This document shows positions 1 to 6,480 of a DNA stretch of 10,369 nucleotides, piece after piece. The position numbers and the translations under genes were made by a program. The notes under the pieces were generated by a model, which did not search any database, had not been told where the DNA came from, and saw only the letters and a list, made by a program, of their open reading frames with translations. The DNA is taken from the NCBI GenBank assembly GCA_024280675.1, contig JAJRPT010000096.1, positions 1-10,369 of the forward strand, in the 5' to 3' direction. This stretch comes from Bacteroidota bacterium. Its GTDB lineage: Bacteria; Bacteroidota; Ignavibacteria; Kapaibacteriales; UBA2268. Each line of letters opens with the position of its first letter. Within the stretch, counting starts at the first letter, position 1.

Positions 1-56
1 AGTAAATTGTCCGCATTTAAAAGCCACGACTGTGGCAGAAGTTTATATTTAATTGA
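1..56 (+). repeat. Direct repeat copy A (left of the adhesin gene; may continue beyond the window)
   Basis: Bases 1-35 match 2949-2983 exactly and bases 36-56 match 3006-3026 exactly. The only difference is a 22-base block (2984-3005) present in copy B and missing here. The last 20 bases (AGAAGTTTATATTTAATTGA, 37-56) also occur at 2904-2923. The copy begins at the window edge, so its true left boundary is unknown. No coding potential is visible. What the element does is not known to me. Confidence 0.85.
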
Positions 57-176
57 GAATAAAAAATATTTTCTTGTAACATTTCGCACTTTAATGTGTT
101 CTTTAATTTGCACGGTGTTTAAAAACTTCATATCTTGTAATGTGAAAGGTGCAGACTTATAATTAGATATTGAAAA

Positions 177-203
177 AATGGCGACCGCCATTACTTTTTT
201 TTT
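177..203 (+). terminator. Strong intrinsic terminator, probably bidirectional
   Basis: A perfect 6-bp stem AATGGC / GCCATT (177-182 and 187-192) closes on a GACC loop. It is followed after two bases by nine T's (195-203), one A and six more T's. Six A's lie directly before the stem, so the minus strand also reads as the hairpin followed by a T-run. On the plus strand it would end a transcript entering from the left. No gene end is visible in bases 1-176, so the gene it serves lies outside the window. Confidence 0.75.
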
Positions 204-435
204 ATTTTTTAGAACAAATTTGAATATTAAATTAGTAAGGCGGTACATTGTTATTAAATAGTGTCTGGCTTTTTAATTTAAATTAAGTAAATAAGAATGT
301 TACCTTGAGCAGTGTAAAAGGAGGTCTATATGAATAGAATATAAATATTTGGACTACGTAAAATTTGCTTTTGTTGTGCTTGACCCTAATAGTTTGAGGC
401 ATTAATTAATTTTAAAAATATTTTTGGAGCTTGAT
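204..435 (+). promoter_or_regulatory. Leader region of the adhesin gene with a perfect SD and a 4-codon mini-ORF
   Basis: This AT-rich stretch has no ORF of useful size. At 318-325 it has AAGGAGGT, a full complement to the usual 16S 3' end. Five bases after its GGAGG core is an ATG (330-332) that opens a four-codon frame, M-N-R-I-stop (330-344). The mini-ORF is out of frame with the adhesin start at 436 and ends 91 bases before it. It could be a leader peptide, a ribosome standby site or a relic of a lost gene start. I see no convincing promoter boxes. Confidence 0.4.
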
Positions 436-2775
436 ATGAAGACCTTTAAAGCAATGGTACTAGTGGTATCTATGTTATTCTTTTCTTTTAATGATGTTTA
501 TCCATCAGATAATTCAGCATTTGGTAAATTTCATTCTAATACAGGAGGTTGGTCTGATCATGACTCTAGAATTGTGCTTAACTCTGAAGAATCTGCAACA
601 GTAACCACATTGTCATCGGCGACGTATGACCCAACTATAAAATTTTATCGTCCAGATTTAACAGGCGGGAGTGTAGGGACTGTGTCATGGATTAGTTCCT
701 CAGGGTTAGGTTCTGGTTCTGGACTTAGTTTTGCAATATCTCCTACAAATGTTGTTTGGGGTACAGAAACTGCTGTTACCATGAATGAAGTAGCTAGGTT
801 TAGAAGAGATAAGCTCGTGCAATTTCTAGGCTATTCTGGAGGTGGAGCGGATTTAATGGTTACTGTTAATAACGACGGTGTGTTAGGTACGCAAGTAATT
901 CCTACTGGCGGGGGTGGAAATGGCTGGGATTTATCTGGCAATGTTGTTGCACCAGGTAATTTTCTTGGCACATTGAATAACGAAGACCTTGTCTTTCAAA
1001 GAAATAGCTCCGTAGCAATGGGGGTTTATACAGCAAATAATTATATTGGAATAAATGAGATTGTCCCTAGTGCATTATTTCACTTAAGTAGTGGGAATGT
1101 AATGTTTGAAGGGGATGGCTCAAGTCCTGCAAGCGTGCCTGTAACAGGTGCAGGAACCCGAATGATGTGGTTGCCTGAGAAAAGCTCACTTAGGGCTGGA
1201 GGAGTAAGTGGCGACGAGTGGGATTATGGAAACATTGCTCCATATTCCATAGCAATGGGGTTCGATAATAAAGCATCTGGAAAATATTCCACAGTATTTG
1301 GCAACAGTAATACTGTCACAGAAGTGGCAGGAGTTGCACTTGGAGAATTCAATGTTTCCTCAAACTACGCTGCTACTGCCATAGGTTATTCTAATGTTGC
1401 TAGCGGATCGTTCTCCTTTGCATCAGGTATAAATAGCATAGCCAGTGGCACGGCCTCTGTAGCAATGGGGGCAAACAACACTGTAACAGCAGGTGCGTCA
1501 TTTGCACTAGGCTCTTCTAACACTATATCAGGTGAATATTCAGGGGCAACAGGGTCTGATCATGATGTTTCTTCTAGCTATTCCTTCGTAACAGGATACA
1601 AGAATATAGTAGGTGGTGATTTTAACGTTGTAAATGGTTCTAATAACTTTGTGCTTGGTCAAGGAAGCGTTGTATCGGGTATTGGAAATTTTGTATTCTA
1701 CCCATTCGCTACGGTTTCAGGGTTTAGCAACACTGTCAGCAGACCAGGGGCTATGGCAATTGGGGGCTTAAATTCCGTGGCGGGTTCCTACTCCATGGCC
1801 GCTGGTCATACGAATTTTGCGGGTGGCGATTTTTCTATAGCACTTGGTGAACAGAATTATGTGACTGGAGCAGCTTCTTTAGCATCAGGTTCCTTTAACT
1901 CGGTCCAAGGTAACTTTTCCGTAGCAATGGGGTTCTACAGCACTGTTGGAATGGGACATGACAATTCTTTTGCCTTTGGCAGGCGTGCTACGACAACTTC
2001 AGATAGACAGTTCATGGCTAAATTTACTGGCGGTGGCACTAATACATTAGCCGATGCCTCTTATGTATTCATAACCAATGCTGGGGGTACTGAAGGTAGT
2101 TATATGGAAAGTGGTACTAGTGGGTGGAGTAATATCAGCGATAGAGATTTGAAGACTAACATAATTGAAGTAGATAGCGATTATATTTTAGCGGCTTTCG
2201 AAAATATCCCAGTAAGCAAATGGCAATATAAAGGTAGCGAGAGAGAAGTGCAGTACATTGGCCCAATGGCACAGGACTTGCATGCTAATTTTGATATCAA
2301 GGGAAAAAGTAAACTTGCTCTTAATTCAATTGATATGGACGGAATTAACTTTGCTGGGGTTAGGGCACTAGTATTCAAAGTCAAAGAACTTGAAGAGGTA
2401 AACAATCTGCAAGGCCAGAAAATAACAAAGCTTGAATCAAGGTTATTGGCTCTGGAAAATGGCGGAAACCCAGAGCCTTTTAAAGGACCTGTGGAAATTG
2501 ATTATAGTGGTATAATTTTAGAGCAAAATACACCAAACCCATTTGCTAATGAAACCACTATTAATTATGTTATTCCTGAACAATACAACGGTGTTGCTCA
2601 GATAGTGGTGACTAGTATGCATGGAAGTGAAATGTTAATGCAGTTACAAGCAACAAAAGGAAGTCCATCTCAAGCAACTATAGATTGTGACGGATGGTCT
2701 TCTGGAGTATATACTTATTCTATATTGTTAAACGGTCAATTAGTAAAAACTCGAAAAATGATAATAATGAAATAG
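436..2775 (+). CDS. YadA-head-like surface adhesin with S74 chaperone domain and T9SS sorting signal
   Basis: Predicted secreted surface protein of 779 residues. I chose ATG 436 because GGAG (426-429) lies six bases upstream and a signal peptide begins directly (MKTFKAM..., hydrophobic core about 7-20, cleavage near 25). An in-frame TTG at 424 overlaps this RBS and is unlikely. About 160-260 resembles the region before the head in bacterial 'tail fiber domain' proteins. About 270-515 holds many degenerate 14-residue units of the S-x-A-x-G type, as in YadA/Hep_Hag heads. About 560-640 is a peptidase S74 (endosialidase chaperone) domain with S568-D-R-D-L-K573 and IGPMAQD. About 646-677 is a predicted trimeric coiled coil. 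About 690-779 is a type A T9SS sorting domain (QNTPNPF at 697-703, final KMIIMK). No beta-barrel anchor is present. It is therefore probably exported by Sec, moved across the outer membrane by T9SS, and surface-attached or released. Its ligand is unknown. Confidence 0.9.
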   Translation: MKTFKAMVLVVSMLFFSFNDVYPSDNSAFGKFHSNTGGWSDHDSRIVLNSEESATVTTLSSATYDPTIKFYRPDLTGGSVGTVSWISSSGLGSGSGLSFAISPTNVVWGTETAVTMNEVARFRRDKLVQFLGYSGGGADLMVTVNNDGVLGTQVIPTGGGGNGWDLSGNVVAPGNFLGTLNNEDLVFQRNSSVAMGVYTANNYIGINEIVPSALFHLSSGNVMFEGDGSSPASVPVTGAGTRMMWLPEKSSLRAGGVSGDEWDYGNIAPYSIAMGFDNKASGKYSTVFGNSNTVTEVAGVALGEFNVSSNYAATAIGYSNVASGSFSFASGINSIASGTASVAMGANNTVTAGASFALGSSNTISGEYSGATGSDHDVSSSYSFVTGYKNIVGGDFNVVNGSNNFVLGQGSVVSGIGNFVFYPFATVSGFSNTVSRPGAMAIGGLNSVAGSYSMAAGHTNFAGGDFSIALGEQNYVTGAASLASGSFNSVQGNFSVAMGFYSTVGMGHDNSFAFGRRATTTSDRQFMAKFTGGGTNTLADASYVFITNAGGTEGSYMESGTSGWSNISDRDLKTNIIEVDSDYILAAFENIPVSKWQYKGSEREVQYIGPMAQDLHANFDIKGKSKLALNSIDMDGINFAGVRALVFKVKELEEVNNLQGQKITKLESRLLALENGGNPEPFKGPVEIDYSGIILEQNTPNPFANETTINYVIPEQYNGVAQIVVTSMHGSEMLMQLQATKGSPSQATIDCDGWSSGVYTYSILLNGQLVKTRKMIIMK
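1243..1986 (+). repeat. Coding region of tandem degenerate YadA-head repeats
   Basis: The encoded protein shows a repeating pattern of about 14 residues with small residues and glycine in register, for example SIAMG, TAIGYSNVASG, SVAMGANN, SFALGSSN, SIALGEQN and SVAMGFYS. At the DNA level the phrase GTAGCAATGGGG or close variants recur (for example near 1250, 1458 and 1921), but most units have diverged. The array is therefore old and held at protein level. In YadA-type heads such repeats fold as a left-handed parallel beta-roll that trimerises. Confidence 0.8.
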
Positions 2776-2809
2776 GATTATCTCATCTTTTAGAGGCAGT
2801 TTTTTTCAG

Positions 2810-2868
2810 AGCTCCACATCTTAGTTGGCGTGGAGCTTTCACCAGTGATATGGCACTGGTCTATTTTT
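2810..2868 (+). terminator. Tandem hairpins and intrinsic terminator after the adhesin gene
   Basis: Two hairpins follow the stop codon at 2773-2775. The first is AGCTCCAC / GTGGAGCT (2810-2817 and 2830-2837), a perfect 8-bp stem with a 12-base loop but only a short T-run. The second is ACCAGTG / CACTGGT (2841-2847 and 2854-2860), a perfect 7-bp stem with a 6-base loop, followed by CTATTTTT (2861-2868). The second has the form of an intrinsic terminator and probably ends the adhesin mRNA. The first may add stability. Confidence 0.7.
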
Positions 2869-2903
2869 GCTCAAAATAAACTCGGGCGGTGAAATCTCTA
2901 CTG

Positions 2904-3026
2904 AGAAGTTTATATTTAATTGAGAAGCCACTCCAAAAGCCGCTCAAAAGTAAATTGTCCGCATTTAAAAGCCACGACTGTGGTCACATCGTGGCCACAT
3001 TGTGGCAGAAGTTTATATTTAATTGA
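2904..3026 (+). repeat. Direct repeat copy B with an extra half-unit and hairpin block (right of the adhesin gene)
   Basis: The 20-mer AGAAGTTTATATTTAATTGA occurs at 2904-2923 and again at 3007-3026, a period of 103 bases. Between them, 2949-2983 repeats window bases 1-35 exactly. A 22-base block absent from copy A (2984-3005) extends a run of CCAC...GTGG dyads. Bases 2972-2994 can fold as CCACGA / TCGTGG around TGTG / CACA, and GTGGCCAC (2991-2998) is a perfect palindrome. There is no ORF. It lies between the adhesin terminator and the glycosyltransferase start, and could affect the transcription or 5' UTR of the latter. Confidence 0.85.
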
Positions 3027-3090
3027 TTATAAATAATTTTGTAGTACTTTGCCAGATTACAATAAGTAAATAATTTAAAACACACAAAGT

Positions 3091-4608
3091 ATGCCAAAAA
3101 ATAATCTGATTAACTTTGCTGTCGTACTTTCGGCAATAATTATTTTCTTTTCAAAGTTTATGATATATGAATATCCTGATTTGACATTCCTGCATGCCGA
3201 TGATTATTTCTACTATCTAAAAACTGCCCAAAATGCCTACGAACTGAATTTCATTAGCTTCAATGGAATTTATCCGACAAATGGCTTTCATCCGCTTTGG
3301 TTTTTTGTTAATTATTTAGTGGTTGCCGCCACTGACAATTCTGTCATGCCGATTTTTTACATTATATCAGCTATCCAGCTTGTAACATCTTTTCTCACAT
3401 ATTTACTTTCTTACCGCTTGATGATTATTCTTTTGGGTGGGAATGCTATTGAGAATACTAACAAGAGCAATGAACTTTTTGCCGTCCTAACAGCTCTTGG
3501 CGTTTCCCTAGTTGCAATGAACCTGATGATTGGAGCTATGGAGCCAGTATTGTCATTACCACTTTTAATATATAGTTTTATTTATCTTTTCACTCGTGAT
3601 TTGAAGTCGGCAAAGGAACAGTTAATCTTTGGCTTCATTTGTTCTCTTGTGGTACTTTCTCGCCTTGATTCAATGCTCTTGTATTTATTAATTGGCGTAT
3701 TTTTGTTCAAGTATAAAGGTATGAATATCAAGGGTTTATTGACCATCTCTTTGGGTGGAATATTGCTTGGGATTTACTTGGTCTATAATATGGCTGAGTA
3801 CGGAACTCTTCTTCCAGTATCTGGGATGGCAAAGCAGTTGAAGACCGATTGGATGGCTGGGGTGCCGTCCTTAGGTTTTCTGCTCAGCACATTCGAAGAT
3901 AATATTATAACAGGCACAATCACCTTTTTCATGGGTGTATTTGCTATATTTATATTCATAATAAAAAGAAAAATGTTTTCGGCTAACGAGAAATTAATAA
4001 TTATTCCTTCATTAACTTTTCCATTATTGTACATTGTGATTTATGCGATCAAATCAGGTTGGCCATTTTGGTATTGGTATCACTACATTTTTACAATGTC
4101 TTTTATTTTCTCATTATTCATTATAAAAAAAACGCTTATCAAGAAAATTCCATTTAATAATATTCTTAATTATTTGGCTGTGAGTTTTCTTTTGGTGTGG
4201 CAAATACTTTTTATGAGAAACATATTACCAAGCGAGAATTTTATACTACAAGACGGAATCAAAATTGCCGAATTTGCAAAAGAACACAAAGGGATTTATG
4301 CCATGGGCGATAGAGCTGGCATTGTCGGCTTTCTCATTGACAGTCCCGTCATTCACACCGAAGGATTGATTATGGATAGGCAATATCTTGAGTACATAAA
4401 GAAAGGCGATTTGGATTTAATACTTAAAGATTATGACATTGATTATTATATTGCTGGCGGTACCAAAAAGACAGACTCTGGGTGGTGGGTACAAGAACCT
4501 ATTCCAATTTTTGATGGGATGCCATTTGCCAGCACATTTTTGCAGGATGCTCCGCTGGACAGTCTAATTTGCCATAAATGGAGTACATATATTTTTAAGA
4601 TAAAATGA
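3091..4608 (+). CDS. Multispanning GT-C fold glycosyltransferase-like membrane protein
   Basis: A 505-residue integral membrane protein with about ten hydrophobic segments. The first is at about 7-25. A loop follows with the acidic pair D37-D38 (HADDYFYYLK) and the signature PTNGFHPLW (62-70). In GT-C enzymes of the PMT/ArnT type, an Asp in this first outer loop is the expected catalytic or metal-binding residue. Other typical pieces are RLDS (191-194), YGTLLPVSGMAKQLK (237-251) and, in the C-terminal soluble part, GDRAGIVGF (406-414). The family is expected to transfer a sugar from a polyprenyl-phosphate donor to an acceptor on the far side of the membrane, but donor and acceptor cannot be read from the sequence. 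The ATG at 3091 has no clear Shine-Dalgarno. Its 3' end is convergent with the TerB-like gene, 51 bp away. The adhesin gene upstream has its own terminator, so an operon with it is unlikely. Confidence 0.75.
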   Translation: MPKNNLINFAVVLSAIIIFFSKFMIYEYPDLTFLHADDYFYYLKTAQNAYELNFISFNGIYPTNGFHPLWFFVNYLVVAATDNSVMPIFYIISAIQLVTSFLTYLLSYRLMIILLGGNAIENTNKSNELFAVLTALGVSLVAMNLMIGAMEPVLSLPLLIYSFIYLFTRDLKSAKEQLIFGFICSLVVLSRLDSMLLYLLIGVFLFKYKGMNIKGLLTISLGGILLGIYLVYNMAEYGTLLPVSGMAKQLKTDWMAGVPSLGFLLSTFEDNIITGTITFFMGVFAIFIFIIKRKMFSANEKLIIIPSLTFPLLYIVIYAIKSGWPFWYWYHYIFTMSFIFSLFIIKKTLIKKIPFNNILNYLAVSFLLVWQILFMRNILPSENFILQDGIKIAEFAKEHKGIYAMGDRAGIVGFLIDSPVIHTEGLIMDRQYLEYIKKGDLDLILKDYDIDYYIAGGTKKTDSGWWVQEPIPIFDGMPFASTFLQDAPLDSLICHKWSTYIFKIK

Positions 4609-4659
4609 TAGGCAAAATACTTGCCCTTCGGATATGAATCTCTTTTAGCAAAAAACCTG

Positions 4660-5064
4660 TCAAATGTAAGTAGTATTGAGCAACTCTTCAACCTTGCTTG
4701 TGGGCAAGCGACAAGCCAATAGATAGATTTTGAGGAGGAATTTTTCATCTTTGTCAATTCTCCCATCTACGACAAGGACTTTTGCCGAGTGTTGGATAAG
4801 TTGCCACATTCTTTCCTTTGGCAATTTTTCTCTACAGATTTTAATAAGATCTAGCACAACTTTTTCTTGATTCTTAGCATTGTCTACCTTGGCAAGAATT
4901 TTCTCAATTTGTGTGCTATACTCAGGGTATTGCATCACGACCCTTCGAATATATTCTTTTTCCGTCTCGTGATACTCACCGTCAATGTAGGCCATATGCC
5001 TCATCGAAGCAATTAAGCTTGTGACGTAAAGCTCTTCGCTTTGAACTATCATTTCTTCGATCAT
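4660..5064 (-). CDS. TerB-like (TerB/DjlA N-terminal domain family) small protein
   Basis: A 134-residue, mostly helical soluble protein with no signal peptide. Two similar acidic motifs mark the internal pseudo-symmetry of the TerB fold: Y26-I-D28-G-E-Y-H-E-T-E35 in the first half and V98-V-D100-G-R-I-D-K-D-E107 in the second. In TerB-like domains these D-G...E segments are thought to bind metal ions. The family occurs in tellurite and stress-related loci and in many proteins of unknown role, so no specific function is claimed. ATG at 5064 is used. A second in-frame ATG at 5052 is also possible and has GAAGAA directly before it. The gene is transcribed away from the ECF sigma factor across a shared intergenic region and runs convergent to the glycosyltransferase. 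Confidence 0.7.
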   Translation of the reverse strand: MIEEMIVQSEELYVTSLIASMRHMAYIDGEYHETEKEYIRRVVMQYPEYSTQIEKILAKVDNAKNQEKVVLDLIKICREKLPKERMWQLIQHSAKVLVVDGRIDKDEKFLLKIYLLACRLPTSKVEELLNTTYI

Positions 5065-5470
5065 ATTGCTCTTTGTACTGTGAAAATTAGCGAAAGCATT
5101 AATGCCAGAACAAATCTGCCATTAATAAAAGTCTAATATATTTAGAATCTAGCACAATTACAAGTATTATTTTCGGGCATTGCTACTTGCTTTGCAGAGA
5201 TTGGTGCCCTTCAGGCAAAAGACAAATTATCTTAGACATTATTTTTTATTGAAACATTGGCATGATTTTATCGTAATATTAAATAAGACTAAATTAATCT
5301 TTTATCATTGACATTTTGTCACTTGCTTTTGTTGATTATATTGTTACATTGCACCCTCTCGAACTTCTCATCTTAAACGAATATTGAGACAGAAGTGTAA
5401 CTTTTTCAGCTTATAAGTGTTAATGTATATAAAGGGAACAGAACCTTCATCAACAATATCGGAGGATATG
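5065..5470. promoter_or_regulatory. Divergent intergenic region between the TerB-like gene and the ECF sigma gene
   Basis: This stretch of about 400 bases has no supported gene and is AT-rich. It must carry the start signals for genes leaving in both directions. A perfect TTGACA (5308-5313) points toward the sigma gene. A TATATT at 5337-5342 is a weak downstream box, but the spacer of 23 is too long for a standard promoter. The TTGACA overlaps a dyad TGACA-TTT-TGTCA (5309-5321) that could be a repressor site. A longer inverted pair GGGCA / TGCCC sits at 5175-5179 and 5205-5209. All of these are suggestions only. Confidence 0.35.
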
Positions 5471-6022
5471 ATGGATATAGCAATTCAAATAGAACAATTA
5501 TTCCGAAATGAACGGAAAAAATTCCTTGGTTTTATTCGCCAAAGAGTAAGATCACAGGAAGAAGCAGAAGATATTCTACAAGATGTTTTCACCAACGTGC
5601 TTGCGGCATCAAAAAATGTTCCCAAGCCAATCGAAAACATAGCGTCTTGGGTTTTTACCGCAATTCGCAACCGAATCATTGACTCATACAGGAAAAAAAG
5701 AGCGGAAAACTTCTCTGATATGCAAACGCAATCCTCGGTCGATGAGGGCATGGATTCGTTCGAAAACTTCCTAACCGACATAAACGCCACTCCAGAAACA
5801 GATTTAATTCGAAAGACAATCTGGGATTCTGTCCAAGAAGGACTGGCTTTGTTGCCAAAAGAACAAAAAGATGTTTTTGTTAAAAATGAATTTGAAGGTA
5901 TTTCGTTTAGAGAAATGTCAGAAGAGTTGGGAGTAAATATTAACACCTTGTTGGCAAGGAAAAGATATGCTGTCCTTCATCTTCGCAGTCACCTAGCGGA
6001 ATTGTACCACAGCTTGGAATAA
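5471..6022 (+). CDS. ECF-type RNA polymerase sigma factor (sigma-70 family)
   Basis: Directs RNA polymerase to a dedicated promoter set. With the chosen start the protein has 183 residues. Sigma region 2 spans about 8-78, with AEDILQDVF (32-40) and the basic promoter-melting segment NRIIDSYRKKRAE (67-79). A variable linker of about 80-118 follows. Region 4 spans about 120-175, with LPKEQKDVF and a helix-turn-helix SFREMSEELGVN followed by NTLLARKRYAVLHLR. There is no sigma-3 domain, as expected for ECF factors. GGAGG at 5461-5465 lies five bases before ATG 5471, with another ATG at 5468. The frame opens at GTG 5417 and also contains ATG 5423, but both lack a comparable RBS and add a tail with no sigma homology. 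The next gene starts 3 bp after the stop, so the two are almost certainly co-transcribed. Confidence 0.9.
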   Translation: MDIAIQIEQLFRNERKKFLGFIRQRVRSQEEAEDILQDVFTNVLAASKNVPKPIENIASWVFTAIRNRIIDSYRKKRAENFSDMQTQSSVDEGMDSFENFLTDINATPETDLIRKTIWDSVQEGLALLPKEQKDVFVKNEFEGISFREMSEELGVNINTLLARKRYAVLHLRSHLAELYHSLE

Positions 6023-6025
6023 TTA

Positions 6026-6394
6026 ATGAAATATCTGAAAGCATTCGATCACCCTCTGGCCCGTTCTACAGTATTTATAGTATTTGTTGGCGGGCTTTTC
6101 TCTTTGATTTCATACATTATCTGCCATTGTTCTGGTAGCAGTCTGTTGGCAAGTTTGAACATCCCGTGCATAAACTTCTTGGAATCTGCTGGCATAATGT
6201 CATTTGCATATATTATTTTCTTTGGTGCAAAATATGGGTTTAGTCATTCTGACACAAAAAAAATATCTGACAAATCTCGTGGTGCCATTTTGTCCGACTC
6301 TTGTGTTCATAATGTCAATAGAATGAGTGCTACCGAAAAAGATAATTTAAAATCTACGCTGGAAAATTATATAATCCTAGAAAAGAGGAAATAA
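6026..6394 (+). CDS. Small two-helix membrane protein, probable partner of the ECF sigma factor
   Basis: A 122-residue protein with two hydrophobic segments (about 14-34 and 51-70) joined by a short Cys-containing loop (C33, C35, C48). A polar C-terminal tail of about 50 residues ends in a charged helix beginning MSATEKDNL (100-108). No zinc anti-sigma motif (H-x3-C-x2-C) or other named domain is visible. The 3-bp spacing from the sigma gene implies translational coupling. From memory, ECF genes of this type in Bacteroidota are often followed by small membrane proteins with two hydrophobic segments and a C-terminal M-T-P-E-E-R-like helix, and this layout is similar. A role in holding or sensing for the sigma factor is therefore inferred, not shown. 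ATG 6026 is the first start after the sigma stop. The RBS is weak (GGA at 6016). Confidence 0.65.
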   Translation: MKYLKAFDHPLARSTVFIVFVGGLFSLISYIICHCSGSSLLASLNIPCINFLESAGIMSFAYIIFFGAKYGFSHSDTKKISDKSRGAILSDSCVHNVNRMSATEKDNLKSTLENYIILEKRK

Positions 6395-6480
6395 AATTTC
6401 AACACTTTGCCTAATTCTTCCAAAAAAAAGATAGCTTGCCTTCTCAGTGAAATAATTTTCAAAAGTAAGCAAAGCAAACA

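Noticed and set aside
2694..2879. Plus-strand frame of 61 codons over the adhesin end
   Set aside because: It overlaps the sorting domain codons in another frame and runs through both hairpins of the terminator.
2904..3026. Spaced 20-mers that could suggest a CRISPR array
   Set aside because: Only two copies lie here, 103 bases apart, plus one at 37-56. The sequence between them is itself repeated, not unique spacer, and no cas genes are present.
3034..3041. TAATTTTG before the glycosyltransferase gene, and again on the minus strand at 9033-9040 before der, as Bacteroidota -7 boxes (TAnnTTTG)
   Set aside because: Neither has a TTTG/TTG -33 element at the expected distance, and such 8-mers are likely by chance in AT-rich spacers.
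4611..4625. GGCAA / TTGCC hairpin between the convergent glycosyltransferase and TerB-like genes as a terminator
   Set aside because: The stem has only five pairs and no T-run follows on either strand.
4446..4766. Minus-strand frame of 106 codons bridging the glycosyltransferase and TerB-like genes
   Set aside because: It overlaps both better-supported genes in other frames and shows no domain.
5485..5946. Open frame of 153 codons on the minus strand inside the sigma factor
   Set aside because: It overlaps the sigma gene nearly end to end and encodes nothing recognisable, while the plus frame carries clear sigma regions 2 and 4.
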